DNA from: Collimonas sp. OK242
GTDB lineage: Bacteria; Pseudomonadota; Gammaproteobacteria; Burkholderiales; Burkholderiaceae_D
Direction of reading: 5' to 3'
DNA length: 64,000 nucleotides
Assembly: GCF_900107095.1 (NCBI RefSeq)
Contig: NZ_FNOR01000005.1
Coordinates: 186,001 to 250,000, forward strand
A program made the translations under genes and the position numbers. The notes under the pieces were generated by a model that made no database searches, was not told the origin of the DNA, and saw only the letters and a list, made by a program, of their open reading frames with translations. Below, piece by piece: positions 7,514 to 15,847 of the stretch (position 1 is the first letter of the stretch; each line of letters starts with the position of its first letter).

Positions 7514-8641
7514 ATGTACGCACGGACCAAACTGATGATGGTTATGTTGGCTGCATTCCCAGCGCTCGCGATGGCGCAGGAGACACAAGAAGTAAAAATC
7601 GGCTTCAGCAGCCCGCTGACCGGTCCCCAGGCATCTGCCGGCCGCGATAACCAAGGCGGCCTGACGATGGCGATCGACAAGCTGAATAGCCAGGGCATGG
7701 TTATCGGCGGCAAGAAAATCAAGTTCGTCGCCCAGATGGAAGATGACCAGGCCGATCCGCGCGCCGGCGTCAGCGTAGCGCAAAAGCTGGTTGACATGGG
7801 CGTCAAGGCGGTGGTCGGCCCTTACAACTCGGGTGTCACGATTCCCGCTTCGCGCGTCTATAACGACGCCGGCATCGTGATGGGCACTGTCGCCTCCAAT
7901 CCAAAAGTGACTTTGCAAGGCTTTCACTCGGTATTCCGGGTAGCGGCCAGCGATAGCCAGCTGGGTGGCAAGATGGCGCTGTATGCGGCCAAGGAACTGA
8001 AGGTCAAGACAGTGGCGATCATCGATGACCGCACTGCATACGGCCAGGGCCTGGCGGAAGAGTTTTCGAAAGTCGCCAAAGCCAACGGCATCAAGGTGCT
8101 CGGCAATGACTTCACCAATGACAAGGCGACCGATTTCACCGCTATCCTGACCAGCATCAAGGCGAAGAAACCGGACGCGATTTTCTACGGCGGCTATGCG
8201 CCACAGGGCGGTCCGATGACACGCCAGATGAAACAGCTGGGCGTGAGCGCCATGTTCCTGGGCGGTGACGGCATCTGCTCGCCGGAAATGGGTCGTCTGG
8301 GCGGCGATGCGATTACCGATCAAGTGTATTGCACACAGGGCGGCGCCATGCTGGACAAGCTCGCTTCAGGCAAAATTTTCGCAGCAGACTACCAGAAGCA
8401 ATACAACCGTCCTGCAGAAACCTATGCGGCATCGTTCTACGACGGCATGATGCTGATCGCGCAGGCGATGAAGGCAGCCAATTCGGTGGAGCCTAAGCAA
8501 TACGTATCGGCGCTGGAAAAAATTCACTACAAGGGTGTAGCCGGCTCTTATGAATTCGACGCCAACCACGATCTGAAGCAATCGCCGGTAACGGTTTATC
8601 GCTTCAAGGCCGGCGTGCCGGAAGCGCTGACCAGCTACTAA
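7514..8641 (+). CDS. Branched-chain amino-acid-type ABC transporter substrate-binding protein
   Basis: A 375-residue periplasmic type I binding protein (LivJ/LivK family). A signal peptide ends near AMAQ (about residue 22), followed by VKIGFSSPLTGPQA, the typical first strand and ligand loop. AVVGPYNSG, IIDDRTAYGQGL and the ETYAASFYDG region also fit the family. Shine-Dalgarno AAAGGA precedes ATG 7514. No permease or ATPase genes follow, so the partners are elsewhere. It sits directly before hydroxyproline-catabolism genes; the ligand could be an amino acid, but this cannot be read from sequence. Confidence 0.9.
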   Translation: MYARTKLMMVMLAAFPALAMAQETQEVKIGFSSPLTGPQASAGRDNQGGLTMAIDKLNSQGMVIGGKKIKFVAQMEDDQADPRAGVSVAQKLVDMGVKAVVGPYNSGVTIPASRVYNDAGIVMGTVASNPKVTLQGFHSVFRVAASDSQLGGKMALYAAKELKVKTVAIIDDRTAYGQGLAEEFSKVAKANGIKVLGNDFTNDKATDFTAILTSIKAKKPDAIFYGGYAPQGGPMTRQMKQLGVSAMFLGGDGICSPEMGRLGGDAITDQVYCTQGGAMLDKLASGKIFAADYQKQYNRPAETYAASFYDGMMLIAQAMKAANSVEPKQYVSALEKIHYKGVAGSYEFDANHDLKQSPVTVYRFKAGVPEALTSY

Positions 8642-8652
8642 CAGGTTCACGC

Positions 8653-8672
8653 GCGGGCATCAGTGCCCACGC
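8653..8672. repeat. Small palindrome of the GGGCA…TGCCC family
   Basis: GCGGGCA and TGCCCACGC form an imperfect stem with a 4-nt loop, just after the binding-protein gene; it resembles the element at 3157–3175. Confidence 0.4.
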
Positions 8673-8689
8673 TACCTGACTGGTTGAAC

Positions 8690-8722
8690 GCAGGGCGGGC
8701 AAGATTTTTTTGCCCGCCCTGC
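8690..8722. terminator. Strong 13-bp hairpin downstream of the binding-protein gene
   Basis: GCAGGGCGGGCAA (8690–8702) and TTGCCCGCCCTGC (8710–8722) pair perfectly around a GATTTTT loop. The T run is in the loop rather than after the stem, so it is not a textbook terminator. The stem matches the dispersed GGGCGGGCA repeat family and may both end transcription and stabilise the 3' end. Confidence 0.55.
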
Positions 8723-8757
8723 ACAATATTCGCAGTCCTCTTCAAACAAAATCCCCC

Positions 8758-9768
8758 ATGCTAAGTTACACACGCACCATACACACGGTAGATGCGCACA
8801 CCGGCGGTGAGCCGTTGCGCATCGTGATTTCCGGTTTGCCGCCGGTGCCGGGCAAGACGATTCTCGAACGCCGCAGCTGGCTCAAGGCACAGCGCGACGA
8901 CGTTCGCCAGTTCCTGATGAACGAGCCGCGCGGCCATGCCGACATGTACGGTGCGTATCTGTTGCCGCCGGTGACGCCGGCCGCCGATTTCGGCGTGATC
9001 TTCATCCATAACGAAGGTTATAGCGACATGTGCGGCCACGGCATCATCGCACTCGGCAAGGTGCTGGTGGAACTCAATCATGTGGAACGTACGATACCGT
9101 TGACGCGCATCGGCTTCGACACCCCCGCCGGCTTCATCGAAGCCCAGGTCGAGTGGGATGGCAAGCGCGCCGGCGCCGTCACGTTCCGCAATGTGCCGGC
9201 ATTTATCTATCAGCGCGATGTCGAGGTCGAGACGCCGAGCTTTGGCAAAGTCACCGGCGACATCGTTTTCGGCGGTGCTTTCTACTACTATATGAATGCC
9301 GATCAGGCCGGGCTCAAGATCAAGCCGGAGCAGGTGCGCAAGCTGATCCAGCTGGGCGCGGAAACCAAGCAGGCGGTCAAAGACCAAGTGAAAATCCAGC
9401 ATCCGCTGGAGCCCGGCCTGGATACCTTGTACGGCACCATCATCGACGGCGCGCCGAATGATACGCAGGCGGATCAAGCCAATGTCTGCATCTTTGCCGA
9501 CCGTGAAGTAGACCGTTCGCCGACCGGCACCGGCACCTCGGGCCGCGCCGCGCAATTGTTCCTGCGGCAGAAACTGGCCTTGAATCAGACATTGGTGAAT
9601 GAAAGCATAGTCGGCAGTTGTTTCCAGGTTCGGGTGACAGGCGCCACCAAGGTCGGCGCGTTCGATGCGGCGCATACCGAAGTGACCGGCAACGCCCACA
9701 TCATGGGTTTCAATCAGTGGGTGCTGGAAGACAGCGATCCGTTCCCGCAAGGGTTTTTCTTGCGCTGA
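8758..9768 (+). CDS. trans-3-hydroxy-L-proline dehydratase (proline racemase superfamily)
   Basis: A 336-residue member of the proline racemase superfamily. The first catalytic cysteine is kept (Cys92 in SDMCGHG), but the second, normally in DRSPCGTGT, is threonine (Thr256 in DRSPTGTGT). In this superfamily Cys/Thr marks trans-3-hydroxy-L-proline dehydratases, which form delta-1-pyrroline-2-carboxylate; Cys/Cys marks racemases and epimerases. The next gene encodes the matching reductase, 23 bp downstream. ATG 8758 is chosen because the frame further upstream runs through the 8690–8722 hairpin; no clear ribosome site is seen. Confidence 0.88.
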   Translation: MLSYTRTIHTVDAHTGGEPLRIVISGLPPVPGKTILERRSWLKAQRDDVRQFLMNEPRGHADMYGAYLLPPVTPAADFGVIFIHNEGYSDMCGHGIIALGKVLVELNHVERTIPLTRIGFDTPAGFIEAQVEWDGKRAGAVTFRNVPAFIYQRDVEVETPSFGKVTGDIVFGGAFYYYMNADQAGLKIKPEQVRKLIQLGAETKQAVKDQVKIQHPLEPGLDTLYGTIIDGAPNDTQADQANVCIFADREVDRSPTGTGTSGRAAQLFLRQKLALNQTLVNESIVGSCFQVRVTGATKVGAFDAAHTEVTGNAHIMGFNQWVLEDSDPFPQGFFLR

Positions 9769-9791
9769 TTCATTTTTTTCATCAAAACAAT

Positions 9792-10718
9792 ATGCACATT
9801 CTCGACGCCGAAAGCACTGCCGCCGCTCTGCCATATTCCGAACTGGTGCCTGCGCTGGTAACGGTTGCGCAGCAACTGCGTGAAGGCAAGATCAACGCGC
9901 CCGAACGCATGGTGGTGGAAATCGACAAGGCTAGCGTGCTGTTATGCATGCCGGCTATCGCTGCCGATATCGGCATGACCAAGCTGATTACCGTGCATGC
10001 CAATAACGCGCAGTATCAGCTGCCGGCGATTCAGGGTGAAGTGGTGGTGTTCGATACCGCCAGCGGCCGCCGCCTGGCGTTGTTGCACGGTCCTACCGTT
10101 ACTGCGCGCCGGACTGCCGCGGTAAGTTTGCTCGGCATTGAAGCCTTGCTGCCATTCAAGCCGAAATCCGCGCTGTTGATCGGCACCGGAGTGCAAGCCA
10201 TCGCGCATGCCGACGGCCTGGTCGAATATTTTGGCGTCAATGAATTTTGGATCGCCGCCCGCGATATGCAAAAGACCCAGGCATTTTGCGATGCCTTGCT
10301 GCTGCGCCATCCGCACATTGCAATCAAGGCGGTGGCCGCTGCTACGCTGGCCACCGATTTGCCGCACACAGACGTTCTGATAGCCTTGACCACGTCGCGC
10401 AGCGCCGTGATTCCTGTCCATATCGCCGCGACCACATTAGCGATAGGCGTCGGCGCTTTCAAACCGGATATGGTGGAGTTCCCGGCTGAACTTCTGCACA
10501 GCCGCACCGTGGTGGTCGACTGCCTGGCCGGCGCCAAGCATGAAGCCGGCGATTTGCTGCAAGCGCAAGTCGACTGGAGCAAAGTGCGTGAATTGCCCGA
10601 GGTGCTGGCCCATGGTTTTGCCCGGCAAGCGCTGCTGCCGGTATATAAAACCGTCGGCCAGGCAGCCTGGGACCTGGCCGCGGCGCGCGTCGCGATCGCA
10701 TCGCTTGCGCAAGCATGA
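9792..10718 (+). CDS. lhpI: Delta-1-pyrroline-2-carboxylate reductase (ornithine cyclodeaminase family)
   Basis: A 308-residue member of the ornithine cyclodeaminase/mu-crystallin family. PERMVVEI and the TKLITVHANN region match the substrate-binding part, and SALLIGTGVQAIAHADGL is the NAD(P)-binding loop, followed by ADLPHTDV-like and GVGAFKPDMVE segments. Next to a trans-3-hydroxyproline dehydratase, the likely reaction is pyrroline-2-carboxylate plus NAD(P)H to L-proline, completing hydroxyproline use. Plain ornithine cyclodeaminase or another imine reductase remains possible. The symbol follows the Azospirillum naming and is tentative. Confidence 0.82.
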   Translation: MHILDAESTAAALPYSELVPALVTVAQQLREGKINAPERMVVEIDKASVLLCMPAIAADIGMTKLITVHANNAQYQLPAIQGEVVVFDTASGRRLALLHGPTVTARRTAAVSLLGIEALLPFKPKSALLIGTGVQAIAHADGLVEYFGVNEFWIAARDMQKTQAFCDALLLRHPHIAIKAVAAATLATDLPHTDVLIALTTSRSAVIPVHIAATTLAIGVGAFKPDMVEFPAELLHSRTVVVDCLAGAKHEAGDLLQAQVDWSKVRELPEVLAHGFARQALLPVYKTVGQAAWDLAAARVAIASLAQA

Positions 10719-10743
10719 TCGTCGATGAATATCGCGGGCGAAT

Positions 10744-11250
10744 ATGATTCGTAACGCAGCAGAAGCCGATTGCATGAGCCTGACCGCGCTGTCGATCCAG
10801 GTCTGGCTGCATACCTATGCCACCGAAGGCGTCAGCGATGACCTGGCGCGCGAGGTACTGTCGACCTTTACCCCGGAGTATTTCCGCAAGATCATCGCCG
10901 ATCCCGGTTACCGGCTGTTTGTGAAAGCGGATGGTGAAAATCTGCTTGGGTATATCCTGCTCGATCTGGATTCCCGCTGCAGGGAAGAAAACTTCGACGG
11001 AGTCGAAGTCGACACGCTATACGTGCAAGAGCATTTTCATGGGCGCGGCATCGGCCGCGCGCTGCTGGGGCACGCGATCGATAGCGTCGGCGCCAGGCTC
11101 TGGCTGACGGCCTGGGTCGGCAATGCACGGGCACTGGCCTTCTACCGCGCCTATGGTTTCATCGACATCGGTACCGCCTGGCACGTATTCGAAGACCAGA
11201 AATATGAGAACCGGATACTTGCCTATCAAAAAGCAAGAGTCACAACCTGA
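10744..11250 (+). CDS. GNAT-family N-acetyltransferase
   Basis: A 168-residue GNAT protein. The acetyl-CoA pyrophosphate loop is in VQEHFHGRGIGRALLGHA (about residues 96–113), preceded by the VEVDTLYV beta strand and followed by NARALAFYRAYGF. The substrate is unknown. It lies 25 bp after the reductase in the same direction, so it may share the hydroxyproline transcript. Confidence 0.85.
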   Translation: MIRNAAEADCMSLTALSIQVWLHTYATEGVSDDLAREVLSTFTPEYFRKIIADPGYRLFVKADGENLLGYILLDLDSRCREENFDGVEVDTLYVQEHFHGRGIGRALLGHAIDSVGARLWLTAWVGNARALAFYRAYGFIDIGTAWHVFEDQKYENRILAYQKARVTT

Positions 11251-11299
11251 ATCCGCTGCGGTTCTGACGGAACCGCTTTCTCAGCCTGAACAAATCTCC

Positions 11300-11764
11300 T
11301 CAAGCGCCTGACCAAGGCAACCCGGCCTTGCACCAGCCGTTGACGTTCTTGCGGTGGCCATCGTGGTCCTTATCGCCTTCGAAGCCTTCCAGGATATTGA
11401 AGCAATTGCTGTAACCGTGTTCGGTGGCCAGCTTGGCCGCGTGTTGCGAGCGCACGCCGGAGCGGCACAGGAACAATAACGGTGTTCCTTTTTCCGCAAC
11501 CTGGGCCAGTTGCGCCAGGAAATCGGGATTCTGCACACCGCCTGGATAGTGCGACCATTGCACCGCGGCGTGCTGCGCCTCGCGAATCGCTACCCGTCCG
11601 ACCCAGTCGCGCTCAGCATTGGTGCGGACATCCACCAGGATCGTGGCGCCGTCGGCCTCCAATAAAGAGAAGGCCTCGCTTGGCGTGACGGCGCCGGCAT
11701 AGGGGAGACGATCATTTTGACCGCGTTGTTTGGCGGTGGCCAGGATTTCATTACTGTTTGGCAT
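11300..11764 (-). CDS. Rhodanese-domain sulfurtransferase
   Basis: A 154-residue single rhodanese domain. VDVRTNAERDWVG is the conserved entry motif and the active-site loop is FLCRSGVRS with catalytic Cys100, which would carry a persulfide. No signal peptide is seen, so it is probably cytoplasmic. It is divergent from glnA, and an NtrC-like site lies about 60 bp upstream of its start, so it could respond to nitrogen status. The physiological sulfur acceptor is unknown. Confidence 0.88.
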   Translation of the reverse strand: MPNSNEILATAKQRGQNDRLPYAGAVTPSEAFSLLEADGATILVDVRTNAERDWVGRVAIREAQHAAVQWSHYPGGVQNPDFLAQLAQVAEKGTPLLFLCRSGVRSQHAAKLATEHGYSNCFNILEGFEGDKDHDGHRKNVNGWCKAGLPWSGA

Positions 11765-11819
11765 GGTATTTCTCCTGGAAGTTTGGTTTCCGTAATGTTG
11801 CTTTATTTAAATCTTAAAC

Positions 11820-11903
11820 GCACCAAATCGGTGCTAATTCATGGTTTACTCAATTGTTTGCACAAACATGGTGCCCTCATTTTTCATCGCACCCGATTGG
11901 TGA
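11820..11903. promoter_or_regulatory. Three NtrC-binding-site candidates upstream of glnA
   Basis: GCACCAAATCGGTGC (11820–11834) and GCACCCGATTGGTGA (11889–11903) match the NtrC palindrome (TGCACC-N5-GGTGCA) closely; TGCACAAACATGGTGCC (11859–11875) matches with one change in each half. They lie about 105–190 bp before a sigma-54 promoter, a normal enhancer distance. Confidence 0.82.
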
Positions 11904-12008
11904 TCCGATATTGCTGCAATGCTAAGGCTAGCAGTGTGAAAAGCTCAGTAAAGCCTTCTAAATAAGCTAATTACCGAATCAAATAAGCACTATTTCGCAA
12001 ACGGATGG

Positions 12009-12024
12009 TGGCATGGATTCTGCT
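12009..12024 (+). promoter_or_regulatory. glnA: Sigma-54 promoter of glnA
   Basis: TGGCATGGATTCTGCT keeps GG-N10-GC spacing and fits the -24/-12 consensus well (TGGCATG, then CTGCT). The predicted start near 12035 gives a leader of about 150 nt. With the upstream NtrC sites and ntrBC downstream, this is the classical nitrogen-limited promoter. Confidence 0.85.
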
Positions 12025-12185
12025 ATCATCCTGCACTGAGTTCTGGTCGTACTGAAGTGCTGTCCGGTCTGAGGATGCTCACTACCTGTCCATGATGTTA
12101 CTGCGACGCTGAGATCCGCGTGCAACAGATCCTGAGCAGGTCACACAATTTAAAATGCAGTACTTTCATATTTTAGGAGATTCAC

Positions 12186-13601
12186 ATGGCAATGACGGCC
12201 GCAGAAGTCTTGAAAATGGCAAAAGACAACGAAGTCAAATTCGTTGATTTTCGCTTCGCTGACACCAAAGGCAAGGAGCAGCATGTAACTGTTCCGGTCT
12301 CTCATTTCGATATCGATAAATTTGAGTCGGGTCATGCATTTGACGGTTCTTCTATTGCTGGTTGGAAGGGTATTGAAGCTTCCGACATGTTGTTGATGCC
12401 GGACCCGAACACCGCGAACATCGACCCGTTCATGGAAGAAACCACATTGTTCATGCAATGCGACGTGATCGAGCCGTCCGACGGCAAGGGCTACGACCGC
12501 GACCCGCGTTCGATCGCCAAGCGCGCTGAAGCCTATCTGAAATCTTCCGGCCTGGGCGATACCGCTTACTTCGGTCCGGAACCAGAATTCTTTATTTTCG
12601 ACGACGTCCGTTGGGGCGCCGACATGTCAGGCTGCTTCGTCAAGATCGGTTCCGAAGAAGCTTCCTGGAGCACTGGCGCCAAGCTCGAAGGCGGCAACAC
12701 CGGCCATCGTCCAACCGTCAAGGGCGGCTATTTCCCAGTGCCGCCAGTCGACAGCTTCCAAGACATGCGTTCGGAAATGTGCCTGATCCTGGAATCGCTG
12801 GGCATCCCGGTTGAAGTGCATCACCACGAAGTGGCTGGCGCTGGCCAAAATGAAATCGGCACCAAGTTCTCGACTCTGGTTGAACGCGCCGACTGGACCC
12901 AGAACCTGAAATACGTCGTCTGGAATGTTGCCCACACCTACGGCAAGACCGCCACTTTCATGCCTAAGCCTATCGTTGGCGACAACGGTTCCGGCATGCA
13001 CGTGCATCAATCGGTCTGGAAAGACGGCAAGAACCTGTTCGCTGGCGACGGCTATGCCGGCCTGTCCGAATTCGCGCTGTTCTACATCGGCGGCATCATC
13101 AAGCACGCCAAGGCACTGAACGCGATCACCAACCCAGGCACCAACTCGTACAAGCGCCTGGTCCCAGGTTACGAAGCGCCGGTCAAGCTGGCTTACTCGG
13201 CACGTAACCGTTCGGCTTCGATCCGTATCCCGCATGTGGCGAATCCAAAGGGTCGTCGTATCGAAACCCGTTTCCCGGATCCTCTGGCAAATCCTTACCT
13301 GTGCTTTGCAGCGTTGCTGATGGCCGGTCTGGACGGCGTGCAGAACAAGATCCATCCGGGCGAAGCGGCATCGAAAGATCTGTACCATCTGCCGCCAGAA
13401 GAAGACAAGCTGATCCCTACCGTTTGCGCTTCGCTGGAAGAAGCGCTGGAAGCGCTGGACAAGGATCGCGAGTTCCTGACCCGTGGCGGCGTATTCAGCG
13501 ACAGCATGATCGATGCTTACCTGGACTTGAAAATGCAAGAAGTTCAACGCTACCGCATGACGACGCACCCGATCGAATTCGATATGTACTATTCGGTATA
13601 A
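12186..13601 (+). CDS. glnA: Glutamine synthetase type I
   Basis: A 471-residue GS-I enzyme (ATP, glutamate and ammonia to glutamine), expected as a cytoplasmic dodecamer. [33 protein letters not shown] and [18 protein letters not shown] are signature segments for the metal and substrate sites, and the DLYHLPPEE tyrosine is the adenylylation position, so GlnE control is expected. AGGAG precedes ATG 12186. It is regulated by the NtrC/sigma-54 elements upstream and lies in a cluster with ntrB and ntrC. Confidence 0.98.
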   Translation: MAMTAAEVLKMAKDNEVKFVDFRFADTKGKEQHVTVPVSHFDIDKFESGHAFDGSSIAGWKGIEASDMLLMPDPNTANIDPFMEETTLFMQCDVIEPSDGKGYDRDPRSIAKRAEAYLKSSGLGDTAYFGPEPEFFIFDDVRWGADMSGCFVKIGSEEASWSTGAKLEGGNTGHRPTVKGGYFPVPPVDSFQDMRSEMCLILESLGIPVEVHHHEVAGAGQNEIGTKFSTLVERADWTQNLKYVVWNVAHTYGKTATFMPKPIVGDNGSGMHVHQSVWKDGKNLFAGDGYAGLSEFALFYIGGIIKHAKALNAITNPGTNSYKRLVPGYEAPVKLAYSARNRSASIRIPHVANPKGRRIETRFPDPLANPYLCFAALLMAGLDGVQNKIHPGEAASKDLYHLPPEEDKLIPTVCASLEEALEALDKDREFLTRGGVFSDSMIDAYLDLKMQEVQRYRMTTHPIEFDMYYSV

Positions 13602-13635
13602 GTCATAAGTTAATTCGTGAGTTTTGAAGGCCAGC

Positions 13636-13655
13636 CCTGCCTTGCGCAAGGCAGG
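13636..13655. repeat. Perfect 8-bp hairpin after glnA
   Basis: CCTGCCTT and AAGGCAGG around GCGC, 35 bp after the glnA stop. It lacks a T run; it may protect the 3' end or act with the terminator that follows. Confidence 0.5.
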
Positions 13656-13666
13656 CCGGCAAGATA

Positions 13667-13703
13667 AAAAGGACAGGAGATTCTTCCTGTCCTTTTGTTT
13701 TTT
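13667..13703 (+). terminator. Intrinsic terminator of glnA
   Basis: AAAAGGACAGGA (13667–13678) pairs with TCCTGTCCTTTT (13685–13696) and is followed by a GTTTTTTTT tract. Confidence 0.9.
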
Positions 13704-13823
13704 TTGCATGCTTGTTTTTCTTGTCAACGTGTCGTAATTTATATTGTGCAGGATGGTTTGTCATTGGAAGTTTCTTGACATAAACTAGCGTCTCGATTGA
13801 CGATTGAATTGCGAAGAAAGTCT

Positions 13824-14360
13824 ATGAAGCAGCCTATGAAGCGTCCAATGTTGCATTTTTCCCGGGGATTCCTGTTGTTGGCAGCGGTCAGCATGTTCGG
13901 CGCCGTGTTCAGCAGTACTGTGCGCGCCCAAAGCGAAGTCTTTCTGTGCGTTGACCAGAACGGCGTCAAGGAATACAAGAATACCGGCGATACCAAAGGC
14001 TGCAAACGCGTCAGTTTGCCGCCGTTGATCGTGACTTCGTCCAGCAAGCCGAGCGGGGGCGGAGGCGCGGCTTCCAGCAAGCCCGCAGCATCAACGCCGT
14101 CCGATTTCCCAAAGGTGGATAACGGCACGCAAAAGGCGCGCGACAACGATCGCCGCCAGATCCTGCAGGATGAGATGAAGAATGAGCAGGAGCGCCTGGC
14201 CAATCTCAAGAAAGACTACAACGATGGCACGCCGGATCGACAAGGCAACGAACGCAATTACGCCAAGTACCAGGAACGGGTGGCATCCATGAAAGAAGAT
14301 ATTGCCCGCAGCGAGAAAAATATCGATGCCCTCAACCGGGAATTGTCGAATCTCAAGTAA
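13824..14360 (+). CDS. Secreted DUF4124-like protein with C-terminal coiled coil
   Basis: A 178-residue hypothetical protein. A signal peptide ends near VRAQ; the next stretch, VFLCVDQNGVKEYKNTGDTKGCKRV, resembles the DUF4124 module (short beta strands with two cysteines). A Ser/Gly/Ala/Pro linker follows, then a charged helical region from about residue 110 with heptad-like spacing that predicts a coiled coil. Probably periplasmic. It lies between glnA and ntrB with its own terminators on both sides. Function unknown. An ATG at 13797 is also in frame, but 13824 gives a better signal peptide. Confidence 0.75.
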   Translation: MKQPMKRPMLHFSRGFLLLAAVSMFGAVFSSTVRAQSEVFLCVDQNGVKEYKNTGDTKGCKRVSLPPLIVTSSSKPSGGGGAASSKPAASTPSDFPKVDNGTQKARDNDRRQILQDEMKNEQERLANLKKDYNDGTPDRQGNERNYAKYQERVASMKEDIARSEKNIDALNRELSNLK

Positions 14361-14393
14361 TACCGCGCATGGTATCAACCTTGCTTAATCCAT

Positions 14394-14420
14394 AAGGCCG
14401 CTATTGCGGCCTTTATTTTT
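14394..14420 (+). terminator. Intrinsic terminator after the DUF4124-like gene
   Basis: AAGGCCGC and GCGGCCTT form an 8-bp stem with a TATT loop (14394–14413), followed by TATTTTT. Confidence 0.88.
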
Positions 14421-14646
14421 GCCCATCCGGTTTAAGATAGAGTCAGGCCGGACGCACCATAATGTGGCGATCTTGCATATTACCCACCGACATTGCTTAC
14501 AAAGCTTCTTATGCTCGGAAAATGCACCATTTCAATCGCGACGACAGTTTCAATGACGCCGTGGCGTCGTGGATTGTTTTGCTTGCCGGCTTATGCTGGC
14601 GGCGCCGCTGTCTGCCTGGACCAGGCTTTTTAATAAGGATGCCAGG

Positions 14647-15729
14647 ATGTCAATAAAAACCACCGAACGGAACGCACTTGCCAGCCTTGATCTGCTGGCG
14701 TCTGCGGTACTGGTGCTGGATCAGCACGGGCGCCTGGTGTTTGCCAATGCCGCTGCGGAAAATCTGCTGGAAAGCTCCTGCCGCTTGCTGGTGCAGCAGA
14801 CCCTGTCAGACCTGTTCCTGAATCCGGAGCAGCTGATTGCGATTTACCAGCAAGCGCTGCAACATCAATTCGACGACTCGCGCCAGGACCTGATCCTGGA
14901 ACGCATGGGGCGCGAACCATTGTGGGTCGACACCATCGTCACCGCCCTCGATAGCCCCGACATGCCGGTGTTGATCGAGTTGCGTGAAAATGTGCAGCAG
15001 CTCAAGCTGGAGCGCGAGGAACGCCTGATCGACCAGAGCCAGGTTAACAAAGAGCTGATCCGCAATCTGGCGCACGAAATCAAGAATCCTCTGGGCGGCA
15101 TTCGCGGCGCCGCCCAGTTGCTGGAGCTGGAGCTGCCGGAGCGTCACCTCAAGGAATTGCGCGAGTACACGCAAGTCATCATCAAGGAAGCCGATCGCCT
15201 GCAGACCCTGGTGGACCGCCTGCTGGCGCCGCACCGGCTGGCGCAGATCGTCGGCGACGTCAATATCCATGAGGTGTGCGAGCGGGTACGCAGCCTGATC
15301 GTGGCTGAATTCCCGAGCGGCCTGAGCATCAAGCGTGATTACGACCTGTCGATTCCGCAGTTCCGTGGCGACAAGGAGCAACTGATACAGGCGATTTTGA
15401 ACATTGCCCACAACGCAGCGCAAGCACTGAGCGAGCGTATCAAAGCGGGCGATGCCGAGCTGATATTCCAGAGCCGGATAGTGCGGCAAGTGACCTTGGC
15501 CAAGGTGCGTTACCGGCTGGCACTAGACTTGCATATCATCGACAATGGACCTGGCATCCCGGTCGAGATTGCCGAACGCATTTTTTATCCGCTGGTATCG
15601 GGACGCGACGGCGGCAGCGGTTTGGGTTTGACGCTGGCGCAAACCTTCGTGCAACAGCACATGGGTGTCATCGAATGCGAAAGCCGGCCGGGATATACAG
15701 ATTTCAGAATTCTGATACCGCTACCTTGA
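14647..15729 (+). CDS. ntrB: Nitrogen regulation sensor kinase NtrB (NRII)
   Basis: A 360-residue cytoplasmic histidine kinase that phosphorylates or dephosphorylates NtrC according to PII state. A PAS domain spans about residues 12–115, the dimerisation/phosphoacceptor helix has His143 in NLAHEIKNPLGG, and the ATPase domain has the N box (AHNAAQAL), DNGPGIP and GGSGLGLTLA. No membrane segment, as usual for NtrB. ATG 14647 has AGGATGCCAGG just before it; a longer frame to 14569 lacks support. ntrC follows 118 bp downstream. Confidence 0.96.
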   Translation: MSIKTTERNALASLDLLASAVLVLDQHGRLVFANAAAENLLESSCRLLVQQTLSDLFLNPEQLIAIYQQALQHQFDDSRQDLILERMGREPLWVDTIVTALDSPDMPVLIELRENVQQLKLEREERLIDQSQVNKELIRNLAHEIKNPLGGIRGAAQLLELELPERHLKELREYTQVIIKEADRLQTLVDRLLAPHRLAQIVGDVNIHEVCERVRSLIVAEFPSGLSIKRDYDLSIPQFRGDKEQLIQAILNIAHNAAQALSERIKAGDAELIFQSRIVRQVTLAKVRYRLALDLHIIDNGPGIPVEIAERIFYPLVSGRDGGSGLGLTLAQTFVQQHMGVIECESRPGYTDFRILIPLP

Positions 15730-15847
15730 TGCTTGCCTGCAAGCTTGGCAAGTTGGCTTAACAAGTTGACTTGATACGTTGAGATAGCGGCTTCATCGCG
15801 ATGACAAACAGTTTAAAGGACTGCGTTCTTGACGCAGCAGAAACCAC

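Noticed and set aside
8761-9834. Open frame of 357 codons antisense to the hydroxyproline dehydratase
   Set aside because: No family motifs, no ribosome site, and it mirrors the codon bias of a clearly real gene on the other strand.
11881-11913. GG…GC pair at TTGGTGATCCGATATTGCT as a second sigma-54 promoter
   Set aside because: The GG-to-GC spacing is 12, not 10, and the site overlaps an NtrC box.
14440-14530. GCACC-like half-sites before ntrB as NtrC boxes
   Set aside because: Only one half of each site fits; the second half lacks GGTGC.
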